From NCBI GenBank assembly GCA_009691045.1, contig SHWC01000011.1, forward strand, positions 1-50,829: a stretch of DNA of 50,829 bases. The letters are read 5' to 3'. Of this stretch, positions 7,955 through 17,490 are shown piece after piece. The first letter of the stretch is position 1. Every line of letters begins with the position of its first letter. The notes under the pieces were generated by a model that had not been told where the DNA came from, made no database searches, and saw nothing but the letters and a program-made list of their open reading frames with translations. The stretch is from Alphaproteobacteria bacterium (GTDB lineage Bacteria > Pseudomonadota > Alphaproteobacteria > UBA828). Both the position numbers and the translations under genes were made by a program.

Positions 7955-9211
7955 ATGGTGAGCGAGCGCGATACGGGCCTCGAGGTCCGCGACCAATACG
8001 AGGCCTATCCCTATCCGCCGCGCGATCCCGCCGATGAGGCCAAAAGGCTGGTGACCGGCTCGCCGAGCCATTTGGACGAACTGAATCACTATGTTTTTGG
8101 TGGGCGGCGCGAGTTTAGACAGCCCTTCCGCGCGTTGGTGGCCGGCTGCGGTACGGGCGATGGCGCGATCATGCTGGCGCAGCAATTGGCCGATCGCGGC
8201 GGCCCGGCCGAGATTATTTGCCTCGATCTCTCGACGGCGTCGCTCGGCATCGCCACGGCGCGGGCTAAAGCGCGCAGTCTCGGCAATATCCGTTTCCATC
8301 ATGCGTCATTGTTCGAGTTGGAGAGGCTTGATTTAGGTCGCTTCGATTACATCGATTGTTGTGGCGTCCTGCATCATCTCGACGATCCGCCCGCAGGCCT
8401 CGAGGCGCTCAGGCGGGCGCTCAAACCTGGCGGTGGCATGGGTCTCATGGTCTACGCGCCTTTGGGTCGGGCGGGTGTTTATGAAATCCAAAGCCTGTTG
8501 CGTTTGATCAGTGGCGATGAAGCGCTCGAGGCGCGCATCGCATTGGCGCGTCAGGCCTTGGAGGCGCTTCCAGAGAACCATCCCTTCAGGAGCAACACCA
8601 TCCTCGGCGATCATCGCCAGCTCGGCACCGCCGGGTTGGTTGACCTGCTGCTCCATGCGCGCGACCGCGCCTATTTCGTGCCCGAATTGATTGCCCTGGT
8701 TGAACAGGCGGGGCTTGCCATTAGCGCCCTCATCGAGCCCGTGCGTTACCGGCCGGAGCATTATGTGGCTGATCCGGATTTGAAGCAGCGTTTGGCGGCG
8801 CTTGATGCGGCCAAGGCCTGGGCCGCAGCCGAATTGATCGGCGCCAATCTCAAGCGGCATATCGCCTATGTGGTCGAGCCTGAGGCCCTGCTACAGGCGG
8901 TGGCGCGACCGAACGCGTCCGCCATTCCGGTATTGAAGGACGTCAGCCCGAAAGCGCTGGGTCGCACGCTCGGCGCGGCCGGGGGGTTGGTCTTGAATTA
9001 TGACGGGGTCCGCATGCGGTTCCCGCTGCCGCCCGAGGCTCGGGCGATCGCTGAAGTGATCGATGGCGCCCGTACGCTCGGCGAGATCCATCGCGAACTC
9101 GGCCCGTTGTTTCCTCACTATGACGATTTCAAAGCCGCGTTCGACGCTCTCTATGCGGCGCTGAATGGCGCCAACATCATGGTGCTTCGTTACGACCCAT
9201 CACGCAGATAA
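7955..9211 (+). CDS. Class I SAM-dependent methyltransferase with C-terminal accessory domain
   Basis: A 418-residue protein. Residues ~10-50 hold an N-terminal block, VRDQYEAYPYPPRDP and GSPSHLDELNHYVFGG, that I associate with a subset of bacterial methyltransferases. A Rossmann methyltransferase core follows: ALVAGCGTGDGAI (SAM loop), IICLDLSTASL, FDYIDCCGVLHHLDDP, ALKPGGGMGLMVY. After ~300 residues comes a separate C-terminal part (VRMRFPLPPEARAIAEVIDG, RTLGEIHREL) that reads like a small winged-helix or PqqD-like domain. Substrate unknown. GTG 7958 is an equally good start by ribosome-site spacing. It is divergent from the SPOUT gene and convergent with the DinB-like gene. Confidence 0.85.
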   Translation: MVSERDTGLEVRDQYEAYPYPPRDPADEAKRLVTGSPSHLDELNHYVFGGRREFRQPFRALVAGCGTGDGAIMLAQQLADRGGPAEIICLDLSTASLGIATARAKARSLGNIRFHHASLFELERLDLGRFDYIDCCGVLHHLDDPPAGLEALRRALKPGGGMGLMVYAPLGRAGVYEIQSLLRLISGDEALEARIALARQALEALPENHPFRSNTILGDHRQLGTAGLVDLLLHARDRAYFVPELIALVEQAGLAISALIEPVRYRPEHYVADPDLKQRLAALDAAKAWAAAELIGANLKRHIAYVVEPEALLQAVARPNASAIPVLKDVSPKALGRTLGAAGGLVLNYDGVRMRFPLPPEARAIAEVIDGARTLGEIHRELGPLFPHYDDFKAAFDALYAALNGANIMVLRYDPSRR

Positions 9212-9693
9212 AAAATCAGGTCGAGCGAAGGCGGGGGTATATAGGTTTGCGACAACAGGCTATGGGCGTGGCCGCGATGATGGGTCCGATGGTTGAACAT
9301 GTGGCGGAGCACCAGATTGAGCGGGGTCGCCATATCGGTTTGCGGCAAGGCCATGGTTCGGTAGCGCAATACCCCAGCGAGGTCGGCATCGGTAAGGCGT
9401 TGGGTGAAGGCTGTGATGCGGGCGTCTTCGGCCTCGCGCGCGGCACGAAGGCTCGCGAAATCGTCATAAAGGGTCTGGTTGAGGGTTGTAACGCCCGAGG
9501 GCGCGCCCTCGAGCCGCCCCAGCCAGAGCCGGTCGCCGACCAAAAGGTGATTGAGCGTGCCCTGGATCGAACCGAAAAAAACCGGCCGCGCCTTGCGCTA
9601 TTCCGCCTCGCTCTAGCTTGCGCAGGCGTCAAAAAGGCGGCGATTGGCCCAATTGTTATAGCGGGCAAGGGTCCGGAAATAATCTGCCATCAT
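9190..9693 (-). pseudogene. DinB/YfiT-like four-helix protein interrupted by two in-frame TAG codons
   Basis: From ATG 9693 (GGAG seven bases upstream) the frame reads MMADYFRTLARYNNWANRRL, typical of the first DinB helix. It then meets TAG at codon 27 (9615-9613) and codon 32 (9600-9598), and continues without frameshift: RKARPVFFGSIQGTLNHLLV, then the metal-ligand helices GTLNHLLVGDRLWL and LRHMFNHRTHHRGHAHSLL. Total length of 168 codons is normal for the family. By family pattern the second TAG sits where Tyr is usual (EYRK) and the first in a loop. DinB proteins bind a divalent metal with three His; some are thiol-dependent transferases. The 3' end overlaps the SAM methyltransferase by 22 bases. 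A TTG at 9543 could start the downstream part alone, but that would drop helix 1. Confidence 0.8.
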
Positions 9694-9762
9694 GATGCGG
9701 CTCCAAACGCGGTATATTAAAATTCCGAGACCAGACGAACGCGGCACAGGATTGCTCCCGAC

Positions 9763-12522
9763 ATGACGATTTTAGCGGTTGAACCGCCGCTCATCGAGCG
9801 CCGCGGCCTGGGCGTTGCCCTCGCGACCCTGTTCGAGGCGGCGGGCCACGATGCGCGGGTCGCGCACGCGCCGGTGCTGGCGCAGCTCAAGCTCGCGCTC
9901 GACGAGGGTCGGGCAAAATTGCTTGCGCGGCTTGAGGCCGGCGCGCGCGGCCCTGAGATCGTTGCGGGTCTTAGCCGATTGGTCGATGAGCTATTGCGCG
10001 TGATCTACGACCATGCTGCCGAGCGCGTCTTTCCCTCGCCCAATCCCACCACAAGCGAGCGTCTTGCGCTGGTTGCGGTCGGCGGTTATGGCCGGGCCCA
10101 GCTCGCGCCGCATTCGGATATCGATCTTCTTTTTTTGCATCCCTACAAATTGACGCCGAACGCCGAGCAGGTGATCGAGCACGTGCTCTACACGCTGTGG
10201 GACCTCGGCTTCAAAGTCGGCCACGCGGTGCGCTCGCTCGATGAATCGATCGCGCGCGCGCGGGCCGATATGACGATTCGCACCGCGCTTCTTGAAGCGC
10301 GTCATGTGCATGGCGATGCAACGCTGTTGGATGAATTGCGCCGCCGGTTCGACGCCGAGTTGGCACCCGGCAGCGAGGCACAGTTCGTCAAAGCCAAGCT
10401 CGACGAACGGGATGCGCGCCATCGACGGGTTGGCGATTCGCGCTATTTGCTCGAACCCAATATCAAGGACGGCAAAGGCGGCTTGCGTGATCTTCACACG
10501 CTATTTTGGATCGCGAAATATTTGTACCGCGTGCCGCGCTTCGGCGATCTGGTCGCCCGTGGTGTCATCAGCAGTAAGGAACATGCCCGCTTCGCGCGCG
10601 CGGAGGCGTTTCTAACAACCGTGCGATGCCATTTGCATGCCGTTACGGGCCGCGCGGAGGATCGTGTGACGTTCGACGTGCAGCCGAGCATCGCGCGGCG
10701 CATGGGTTATGCGGATCGACCGGGCTCGCAAGCCGTCGAGCGGCTGATGAAGCATTATTTTCTGGTCGCCAAAACCGCCGGCGAATTGACCCGCGTGCTG
10801 TGCGCGACACTCGAGGGCGAGCGGCTGATGCCCGGTCCGACGAGCGGTGGCGGCGCGTGGCTCGGGCAAGAGCTCGATAGCTTTCGGGTTGAAGGCGGGC
10901 GGCTCAACGTGGCGCGCGAGGACGTGTTCGACGAACGCCCCATCCGCTTGATCCGCTTATTCCGCTTGGCGCAACAGCATGAGCTTGAAATTCACCCCGC
11001 CACGCTCCGGCTCGTGCATCAATCACTGAAGCTGATCGATGCCACGCTGCGCGAGAATGCCGAGGCGAACGAGATATTTTTGGCGATGCTGACGGACCGG
11101 CACGATCCCGAGACCGCGCTTCGGCGCATGAACGAGGCCGGCGTGCTCGGGCGGTTTGTGCCGGATTTCGGGCGCGTCGTGGCGCAAACGCAGCAGGACA
11201 TGTATCACGCCTATACGGTCGACGAGCACACGATCAGGGCGGTCGGCGTGCTCTCGCGTATCGAAAACGGGCTCTTGGCGGCCGATTTGCCGCTGGCCAG
11301 CGAGATCGTGAAGAAGTCCTTGTCGCGCAACGCGCTCTATCTCGGCACGTTCTTGCATGATGTTGCGAAAGGCCGCGGCGAAGATCACTCGATCGCGGGC
11401 GAGCGCTTGGCGCGAGCTTTGGGCCGGCGGCTCGGCATGAGCGAAGAAGAGACAGACCTCGCAGCCTGGTTGGTGCGTTGGCATTTGTTGTTCAGTCACA
11501 CCGCCTTCAAGCGCGATGTCAACGATCCGCAAACCGTGACCGCCTTTGTCGCCGACGTGCAGACCATCGAACGCTTGCGCTTGCTGGCGGTGTTGACCGC
11601 CGCCGATATTTGGGCAGTCGGTCCTGGGCGCTGGAATTCTTGGCGCGGCTCGCTGTTGCGCGCGCTCTATTATCACGCTGAGGAGCGCTTGACCGGCGGC
11701 CATGCGGCGGAAGCCGGTGAGTCGCGTGCGGCGCGGGCGAAGGGTGATTTGCGTCATGCGCTTTCTGGCTGGCTCGACGACGAAGTGGAAAGGCATGTCG
11801 CGCGGCTGCCGTCCGCCTATTGGCTTTCGACTGACCTCGACACCCAGGTTCGCCATGCGCAATTGGCGCGCGATGCCGCGTCTCGTCACGCGCCGCTGGT
11901 GCTCGACATACATCCGCATGATGCGCGCGCGGTGACAGAACTCACGATTTTTGCGGCCGACCACGCCGGCCTCTTCGCGGCTGTCGCCGGCGCGATCGCC
12001 ATGGCGGGCGCTTCGATCGTTGATGCCAAGGCCTTCACGACCACGGATGGCATCGCGCTCGATACGTTTTGGGTGCAGAACGCGGATGGCGATGCGTTCG
12101 ACGACCAGGAGCGCTTGGCACGCATGGTAGCGCTCCTTGAAGCCGCGCTCGCGGGCGAGCTTCGGCTCGACAAGGCGCTCAATCGACCGCCGGCCTTTCC
12201 GCGTCGCTTGGGCGCGCTCGATGTAGAGCCGCGTGTCCTCATCGACAACGAGGCTAGCGCGCGGTACACCGTGATCGAAGTGGTTGGGCGCGACCGCACC
12301 GGCTTTTTGCACGATGTCGCGCGGACATTGACGGCACTAGGCCTTTCCATCGTCAGCGCACACATCTCGACCTATGGCGCACGCGCGGTCGATGTGTTCT
12401 ACGTCAAGGATCGTTACGGTTTGAAAGTGTCTAAGGCGAGTCAAATCGAGAATATGCGTAGTCGTTTGCTCGAAGCCGTCGCCGAGCCACTTGCCGCCCT
12501 TTCGGAATCTGTTGCTGGCTAG
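9763..12522 (+). CDS. glnD: Bifunctional [protein-PII] uridylyltransferase/uridylyl-removing enzyme
   Basis: GlnD senses glutamine and adds or removes UMP on PII proteins, controlling glutamine synthetase and nitrogen gene expression. At 919 residues the length is normal. The nucleotidyltransferase site is GGYGRAQLAPHSDIDLLFL (around residues 107-126). The HD phosphohydrolase site is FLHDVAKGRGEDHS (around 530). Two C-terminal ACT domains, starting near residues 725 (LTIFAADHAGLFAAVAGAI) and 834 (YTVIEVVGRDRTGFLHDVAR), bind glutamine. The gene is followed 29 bases later by murJ and then trpS on the same strand, an order I associate with Alphaproteobacteria. It ends in TAG. Confidence 0.97.
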   Translation: MTILAVEPPLIERRGLGVALATLFEAAGHDARVAHAPVLAQLKLALDEGRAKLLARLEAGARGPEIVAGLSRLVDELLRVIYDHAAERVFPSPNPTTSERLALVAVGGYGRAQLAPHSDIDLLFLHPYKLTPNAEQVIEHVLYTLWDLGFKVGHAVRSLDESIARARADMTIRTALLEARHVHGDATLLDELRRRFDAELAPGSEAQFVKAKLDERDARHRRVGDSRYLLEPNIKDGKGGLRDLHTLFWIAKYLYRVPRFGDLVARGVISSKEHARFARAEAFLTTVRCHLHAVTGRAEDRVTFDVQPSIARRMGYADRPGSQAVERLMKHYFLVAKTAGELTRVLCATLEGERLMPGPTSGGGAWLGQELDSFRVEGGRLNVAREDVFDERPIRLIRLFRLAQQHELEIHPATLRLVHQSLKLIDATLRENAEANEIFLAMLTDRHDPETALRRMNEAGVLGRFVPDFGRVVAQTQQDMYHAYTVDEHTIRAVGVLSRIENGLLAADLPLASEIVKKSLSRNALYLGTFLHDVAKGRGEDHSIAGERLARALGRRLGMSEEETDLAAWLVRWHLLFSHTAFKRDVNDPQTVTAFVADVQTIERLRLLAVLTAADIWAVGPGRWNSWRGSLLRALYYHAEERLTGGHAAEAGESRAARAKGDLRHALSGWLDDEVERHVARLPSAYWLSTDLDTQVRHAQLARDAASRHAPLVLDIHPHDARAVTELTIFAADHAGLFAAVAGAIAMAGASIVDAKAFTTTDGIALDTFWVQNADGDAFDDQERLARMVALLEAALAGELRLDKALNRPPAFPRRLGALDVEPRVLIDNEASARYTVIEVVGRDRTGFLHDVARTLTALGLSIVSAHISTYGARAVDVFYVKDRYGLKVSKASQIENMRSRLLEAVAEPLAALSESVAG

Positions 12523-12551
12523 GCCGGCATTCCCTCCGACGAGAATCAATT

Positions 12552-14150
12552 ATGGCAATGGGACGTTGGATTGTGACCGTGGGGGGCTACACCCTCGGCT
12601 CGCGCGTGGTTGGCTTCGTGCGCGATATTCTGATCGCTTGGACCATCGGCACCGGGCCGGTGGCCGATGCCTTTTTCGTCGCACTGCGCATTCCGAATTT
12701 CATGCGCGCGTTGTTCGCGGAAGGGGCCTTCAACGCGGCCTTCGTGCCGCAATTCGCAGGCGCACTTGAGCGCGATGGCATAGAAGCGGCGCGCGATGTG
12801 GCCGAGGAGGCTCTGGCTCTTCTGCTCACGGCCTTGCTCTTTGTCGTGGTCGCGGCGCAAATCGCCATGCCGTGGCTTATGTATGTTTTAGCGCCGGGTT
12901 TTGCCGATGATCCGGCCAAATTCGATCTCACCGTGACGCTGACGCGTATCACCTTTCCTTATTTGTTGTTTATCTCGCTCGCGGCGCTTTTGGGCGGCGT
13001 GCTCAATTCGCTTTATCGCTTTGCCGCAGCAGCCGCGGCGCCGATTTTGCTCAATCTCTGTTTGATTGTAGCGCTCCTGACCATCGGCAAGATTACCGAG
13101 ACGCCAGGCCATGCGCTCGCGATCGGTGTCGCGGTCGCGGGCGTTGTGCAATTCGTTTGGCTGATCGTGGCGTGCTCGCGCGTCGGCATGGGTCTCAGGC
13201 TCCGCTGGCCGAGGCTGACGCCAAGCGTGCGGAAACTTTTGAAAGTGATCGGCCCAGCCGCGCTCGGCGCGGGTGTCGCGCAGGTGAATTTGTTCGTTTC
13301 GGTGATCATTGCCTCGCTGCTGCCGGATGGCGCGGTTTCCTATCTCTATTACGCCGATCGGTTGAATCAGGTGCCAATCGGCGTGGTCGGCGTGGCGGTC
13401 GGCACCGCGCTCTTGCCGCTGCTCTCGCGTCAGATTCGCTCCAATGAGGCAGCGGCGGCCTCCCATAGCCAAAATCGCGCGATCGAGATCGCATTCTTTT
13501 TGGCGTTGCCGGCGGCGGTCGCGCTCATCGTGTCGGCCGAACCGATCATGCGCGTGTTGTTCGAACGCGGGGCATTCGATGCCGGCGCGACCAGCGCGGC
13601 GGCCGGCGCGCTGATGGCCTATGCGGCGGGCCTGCCGGCCTTCGTCTTGGTCAAGGTGTTGGCGCCCGGCTTCTTTGCGCGCGGCGACACGCGAACGCCG
13701 GTGATCATCGCGGTCATCTGCGTTGCCCTCAATGTTGGGCTCAACCTCGCGCTGATGCATGTGCTCGGCCATATCGGGCTTGCGCTCTCGCTCTCGATCG
13801 CCGGTTGGCTCAACGTGATCCTGTTGGCGCGCGGCCTGCACCGGCGCGGGCACTTCCGTGTCGATGCGCGCCTGAAAAAACGGCTCATCGCGATCACTGG
13901 CGCATCCGCGCTCATGGCGGTCGTGCTTTTTGTCTTGGGCATGGCGCTCGATTCCGCGCTATCGGGGAGCCAGTCAATGCGCGTTGTCGGGTTGGCGGTG
14001 CTGGTCCTTGGCGGTCTTGTCGCCTATGTGGGGACCGCGCGTCTCTTTGGCGCATTCAAAGCGCGCGAACTTATCAGCGCCTTGCGGCGACGCGATGAAG
14101 GCGCGACCAAGGGCCCCGTGACGCCCGATGATGGGCCAGGCCTGGCTTGA
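12552..14150 (+). CDS. murJ: Lipid II flippase MurJ (MviN)
   Basis: A 532-residue polytopic membrane protein of the MOP superfamily that moves the peptidoglycan precursor lipid II across the inner membrane. It has about 14 hydrophobic segments. Family landmarks are the N-terminal [43 protein letters not shown], the [19 protein letters not shown] block with [19 protein letters not shown], and [14 protein letters not shown]. The conserved charged residues of the central cavity fall in these blocks. The hydrophilic tail after ~505 is short. The gene lies 29 bases after glnD; the trpS start follows 70 bases later. Confidence 0.96.
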   Translation: MAMGRWIVTVGGYTLGSRVVGFVRDILIAWTIGTGPVADAFFVALRIPNFMRALFAEGAFNAAFVPQFAGALERDGIEAARDVAEEALALLLTALLFVVVAAQIAMPWLMYVLAPGFADDPAKFDLTVTLTRITFPYLLFISLAALLGGVLNSLYRFAAAAAAPILLNLCLIVALLTIGKITETPGHALAIGVAVAGVVQFVWLIVACSRVGMGLRLRWPRLTPSVRKLLKVIGPAALGAGVAQVNLFVSVIIASLLPDGAVSYLYYADRLNQVPIGVVGVAVGTALLPLLSRQIRSNEAAAASHSQNRAIEIAFFLALPAAVALIVSAEPIMRVLFERGAFDAGATSAAAGALMAYAAGLPAFVLVKVLAPGFFARGDTRTPVIIAVICVALNVGLNLALMHVLGHIGLALSLSIAGWLNVILLARGLHRRGHFRVDARLKKRLIAITGASALMAVVLFVLGMALDSALSGSQSMRVVGLAVLVLGGLVAYVGTARLFGAFKARELISALRRRDEGATKGPVTPDDGPGLA

Positions 14151-14220
14151 CCGTGTTGGCGCGTCACGCCATAAGTGCCGCGCCAAACAACGCCCAAGTC
14201 TGCCAGCGGACCAAAACCCC

Positions 14221-15213
14221 ATGAACCGCGTCTTTTCCGGCGTGCAGCCGACCGGCAATCTGCACCTTGGCAATTATCTCGGCGCCATCAAAAACTGGGT
14301 CACGATGCAGGCCCATTATGATTGCCTTTATTGCATCGTCGATCTCCATGCCATCACCGTGCCGCAAGACCCGAAGGTGCTGCGGGCCGCGACACGTGAA
14401 GTGGCCGCCGGGCTGATCGCGGCTGGCATCGATGCCAAGTCGAGCATCGTGTTCAATCAAAGCCAGGTGAAGGGTCATGCCGCTTTGGCCTGGATCCTCA
14501 ATTGCCAGACGCCGATTGGTTGGCTCAATCGGATGACCCAATTCAAGGAAAAGGCCGGCAAGGCGCGCGAGCAGGCGGGGCTTGGGCTCTATGCCTATCC
14601 GGTGCTGATGGCGGCGGATATCCTTCTCTACAAGGCAACCCACGTGCCGGTTGGCGAGGATCAAAAGCAGCATTTGGAGCTCGCGCGCGATATCGCGGGC
14701 GCCTTCAACCGCGCCTATGGCAGCGATTGTTTTCCGCTGCCCGAGCCGATGATCCTCGGCGCCGCGACAAGAGTGATGTCGCTCCGGGACGGCACCAAGA
14801 AGATGAGCAAGTCCGATAGTTCGGACTATTCGCGGATCAATTTGACCGACGATGCGGCGACGATCGCGCTCAAGATCAAAAAAGCGAAAACCGATTCAGA
14901 GCCGATTGTGAGCTATGAGCCCGAGCGGCGGCCGGAAGCGGCCAATCTGATCGACATCTATGCCGCCTTGGCCGGACAGACCTGCGAGGCGGTAACCGCG
15001 GAATATTCGAATGCCGGCTTTGCCGCGTTCAAGCGCGCGCTGGCGGACCTGGCGGTCGAAAAACTCGGGCCCTTGGCCGCCGATATGCGTCGCCTGATGC
15101 AGCATCCGGACTATATTGATGAGGTATTGCGCGCCGGGGCGGAGCGCGCCTCCCATATTGCCGATCGGAATCTGCGCGAGGTCGAAGACATCGTGGGTTT
15201 TTTGAAGCCTTAA
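14221..15213 (+). CDS. trpS: Tryptophanyl-tRNA synthetase
   Basis: Class I synthetase that charges tRNA-Trp. The HIGH-type motif is HLGN (residues 15-18) within [20 protein letters not shown]. The KMSKS motif is intact near residues 194-198. [24 protein letters not shown]-type core (here [30 protein letters not shown]) is clear. From ATG 14221 the protein has 330 residues, the usual length; the open frame upstream overlaps murJ and is not needed. It ends TAA, and the TauE gene follows after about 60 bases. Confidence 0.97.
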   Translation: MNRVFSGVQPTGNLHLGNYLGAIKNWVTMQAHYDCLYCIVDLHAITVPQDPKVLRAATREVAAGLIAAGIDAKSSIVFNQSQVKGHAALAWILNCQTPIGWLNRMTQFKEKAGKAREQAGLGLYAYPVLMAADILLYKATHVPVGEDQKQHLELARDIAGAFNRAYGSDCFPLPEPMILGAATRVMSLRDGTKKMSKSDSSDYSRINLTDDAATIALKIKKAKTDSEPIVSYEPERRPEAANLIDIYAALAGQTCEAVTAEYSNAGFAAFKRALADLAVEKLGPLAADMRRLMQHPDYIDEVLRAGAERASHIADRNLREVEDIVGFLKP

Positions 15214-15275
15214 CCGCAAATCCTTAGGTTCGTCGGCGGCACTTTGGGTTTGCCTGGGTCTAAGAGCCTTGTCCG

Positions 15276-16193
15276 ATGGACGTTTATCTTCCGATTGCTG
15301 AATTATCGCTCAACGCGCTGATCCTGCTCGGGCTCGGCGGCGCGGTTGGCTTTCTATCTGGATTGTTCGGGGTCGGTGGCGGTTTCTTGATGACGCCGCT
15401 GCTGATCTTCCTCGGTGTCGCGCCGGCGGTCGCGGTGGGCACCGGCACCAATCTCGTGGTGGCGTCCTCGGTTTCCGGCCTGATGGCGCATTGGCGGCGC
15501 CGCAATGTCGATTTCAAAATGGCCACCATCATTCTGTCGGGCGGCGTCATGGGCGCGGGGCTCGGCATCTGGGTGTTCAGCCTGTTGCGCCGGGCCGGCC
15601 AACTCGATGAGGTGGTTGCGCTTCTTTACATCGTCTTTCTGGGCGCGATCGGGGCGCTCATGGGGGTCGAGAGTCTTTCAAAGCTGCTACGCCGGCGCCA
15701 ACCCGTTTCAACCCGCCGGGCCCACAGCCATAATTGGGTGCACGGACTGCCGTTCAAACTGCGCTTCCGGCGCTCGAAGCTCTATGTCAGCGCGGTGCCG
15801 CCGGCGGTGATCGGCTTTTTCACCGGCATGTTGGCGACCGTGATGGGCGTCGGCGGTGGCTTCCTCATGGTGCCGGCGCTCATTTATATCGTGGGCATGC
15901 CGACCGGTATTGTGATTGGCACCTCGCTGTTCGGCATTTTGGCGGTCAGCATCGCCTCGTGCTTCGCGCATGCGATGGCAAGCCAGACGGTCGACATTAC
16001 GCTGGCGCTGCTATTGGCGGGTGGCGCGGTGATCGGCGCTCAATATGGCAGCAAGGTGTCGTCGAAGCTGCGCTCCGAGCATTTGCGCGTGCTTCTCGCG
16101 CTCATGGTGCTCGCGGTGTGCGGGCGGTTGGTGCTTGAGTTGGTCGGGACGCCCGATGATCCATTTTCGATCGAAGTCCTGGGGCGGCGATGA
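15276..16193 (+). CDS. TauE/SafE (TSUP) family sulfite/sulfonate exporter-like protein
   Basis: A 305-residue membrane protein with about eight hydrophobic helices arranged as an inverted repeat. Each half carries the TSUP signature: FLSGLFGVGGGFLMTPLLIFLG near residue 25 and FFTGMLATVMGVGGGFLMVPALIYIVG near residue 180. TSUP proteins move small sulfur-containing or carboxylate anions; the substrate cannot be told from sequence. Its last four bases overlap the start of the TIGR02186 gene, so the two are co-translated. I remember this pairing in other Alphaproteobacteria, which hints that the two act together at the membrane. Confidence 0.9.
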   Translation: MDVYLPIAELSLNALILLGLGGAVGFLSGLFGVGGGFLMTPLLIFLGVAPAVAVGTGTNLVVASSVSGLMAHWRRRNVDFKMATIILSGGVMGAGLGIWVFSLLRRAGQLDEVVALLYIVFLGAIGALMGVESLSKLLRRRQPVSTRRAHSHNWVHGLPFKLRFRRSKLYVSAVPPAVIGFFTGMLATVMGVGGGFLMVPALIYIVGMPTGIVIGTSLFGILAVSIASCFAHAMASQTVDITLALLLAGGAVIGAQYGSKVSSKLRSEHLRVLLALMVLAVCGRLVLELVGTPDDPFSIEVLGRR

Positions 16194-16936
16194 AACGCGT
16201 TCTTGGGCTTATTTCCTTGATCGTGTGTCTCGGTCTCGCGGGCCCGGTCGGCGCCGCCGGCGAAAAGCTCGTGGTTGACCTTTCGACCCACCAGATCGCG
16301 ATCGATTCACGCTTTACGGGCGCCGAGGTCATCATGTTTGGCGCGACCAAATCAGCCGGTGACGTGGTGGTGGTGGTCCGCGGCCCCGGCGATAGCGTCG
16401 CGGTGCGGCGCAAAGAGCGTTCGGCCGGTCTTTGGTTCAATAGCGATAGCGTCGAATTTGCCGACGTGCCGCTTTATTACACCTATGCGGCGTCGAGGCC
16501 GGTCGAGGAAATTTTTCCCGAGGCGCTCCGCAGAGAGCGGCAGATCGGCTTGGATCAAATCGTCCTGGTGCCAAAGACCGATGCGTCGGGGGACATGATC
16601 CAATCGTCGCGCGAAGCCTTGTTGCGCGAGCGCGTGCGCCACGCGCTCTATTCCGAACAGGCCGGGGTGATCACCTTTATCGATGCCAATCTGTTCCGGG
16701 TCAGCCTGGCGTTCCCGGCCAGCATTCCAACCGGCGACTACCGGGTCGACGTGTTTCTGGTCGATCAGGGGCGCATCATCGCCGAGCGTACCACCCCCTT
16801 GGCGGTCACTAAAATCGGGGTGGCGGCGCAGCTTTTTGACTTTGCCCATCGCCAGGCGGCCGCCTACGCCGCGATTGCTATCGCGGCGGCGCTCTTGGCA
16901 GGATGGTTGGGCTATGTCGTTTTCCGGAAGGTCTGA
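16190..16936 (+). CDS. TIGR02186-type periplasmic membrane-anchored protein
   Basis: 248 residues: an N-terminal signal sequence (LGLISLIVCLGLAGPVGAAG), an exported domain with EKLVVDLSTHQIAIDSRFTGAEV, GDVVVVVRGPGDSVAVRRKE and FNSDSVEFADVPLYYTYAAS, then one C-terminal hydrophobic helix (AAYAAIAIAAALLAGWLGYVVF) and a short cytoplasmic end. I recognise this as the conserved alphaproteobacterial family TIGR02186 of unknown function. It is translationally coupled to the TauE/SafE transporter upstream, so it may be a periplasmic partner of that transporter. Confidence 0.82.
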   Translation: MKRVLGLISLIVCLGLAGPVGAAGEKLVVDLSTHQIAIDSRFTGAEVIMFGATKSAGDVVVVVRGPGDSVAVRRKERSAGLWFNSDSVEFADVPLYYTYAASRPVEEIFPEALRRERQIGLDQIVLVPKTDASGDMIQSSREALLRERVRHALYSEQAGVITFIDANLFRVSLAFPASIPTGDYRVDVFLVDQGRIIAERTTPLAVTKIGVAAQLFDFAHRQAAAYAAIAIAAALLAGWLGYVVFRKV

Positions 16937-16954
16937 AACCCAGCGGGGGCGGGT

Positions 16955-17452
16955 ATGAGCCAGGGGGCGGTAACGCGAAGCCATGTCGCGGGCCAATTGG
17001 CCTTCGTGGCCTGTGTCGCCAACGACGCCCATTCGCGGGCGGCCGCTCGCTTTGCCGCGCTTCGGGCGCGCAATACCGGCGGGCGGCTCGAAATCCTGCA
17101 CGTCGTTCAGCCGCCCGAATTTCAACATTGGGCGGCGGTTGGCGATCTGATGCGCGCGGAAATCACGGCGGAAGGCCAGACCTTGCTCAATACGATCGGG
17201 GCCGAGATGGCTGCCTTTAGTGGCGTTCAACCCCTTTTGAAGCTGCGCGAAGGCCGCATCGGCGAGGAAATCCTGCGCCATGTCGAGGGCGACCCGTCGA
17301 TCAACATCCTGGTGGTCGGGGCTGCCCCGCCCGAGGCGCGGCGGGGCTCGCTGATCTCCTGGCTCGCCGGGCAGCTGGCCGGCCAGCTCCGAATCCCGCT
17401 CGTCATCGTGCCGGGCACCCTCTCGGACAGCGAATTGCAGGACCTGACCTAG
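16955..17452 (+). CDS. Universal stress protein (UspA-like)
   Basis: A 165-residue single-domain protein with the UspA fold order: LAFVACVANDAHSRAAARFAA, GGRLEILHVVQP, a central helix ending EGRIGEEILRHVEGD, then ILVVGAAPP and the C-terminal strand IPLVIVPGTL. The ATP-binding glycine motif (GX2GX9GS/T) is not clearly present: SWLAGQLAGQLRIPLVIVP takes its place, so it may belong to the group that does not bind ATP. It lies 18 bases after the TIGR02186 gene and probably ends that transcription unit. It ends with TAG. Confidence 0.8.
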   Translation: MSQGAVTRSHVAGQLAFVACVANDAHSRAAARFAALRARNTGGRLEILHVVQPPEFQHWAAVGDLMRAEITAEGQTLLNTIGAEMAAFSGVQPLLKLREGRIGEEILRHVEGDPSINILVVGAAPPEARRGSLISWLAGQLAGQLRIPLVIVPGTLSDSELQDLT

Positions 17453-17468
17453 GGCTTTCTCTCGCCCT

Positions 17469-17490
17469 AAAGCCTGGAAAATAGGCTTTT
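17469..17490 (+). terminator. Possible terminator hairpin after the UspA gene
   Basis: AAAGCCT (17469-17475) and AGGCTTT (17483-17489) form a 7-pair stem with a 7-base loop, 16 bases after the uspA stop. The stem ends in AT pairs and the T-run is only four bases, so termination would be modest and possibly bidirectional. Confidence 0.4.

Noticed and set aside
11023-12312. Open reading frame of 429 codons on the minus strand
   Set aside because: It is antisense to glnD, whose domains are all intact; its own translation has no recognisable pattern. Long antisense frames are expected in GC-rich DNA.
12888-13853. Open reading frame of 321 codons on the minus strand
   Set aside because: Antisense to murJ; very rich in Arg, Gln and His, as shadows of membrane protein genes are.
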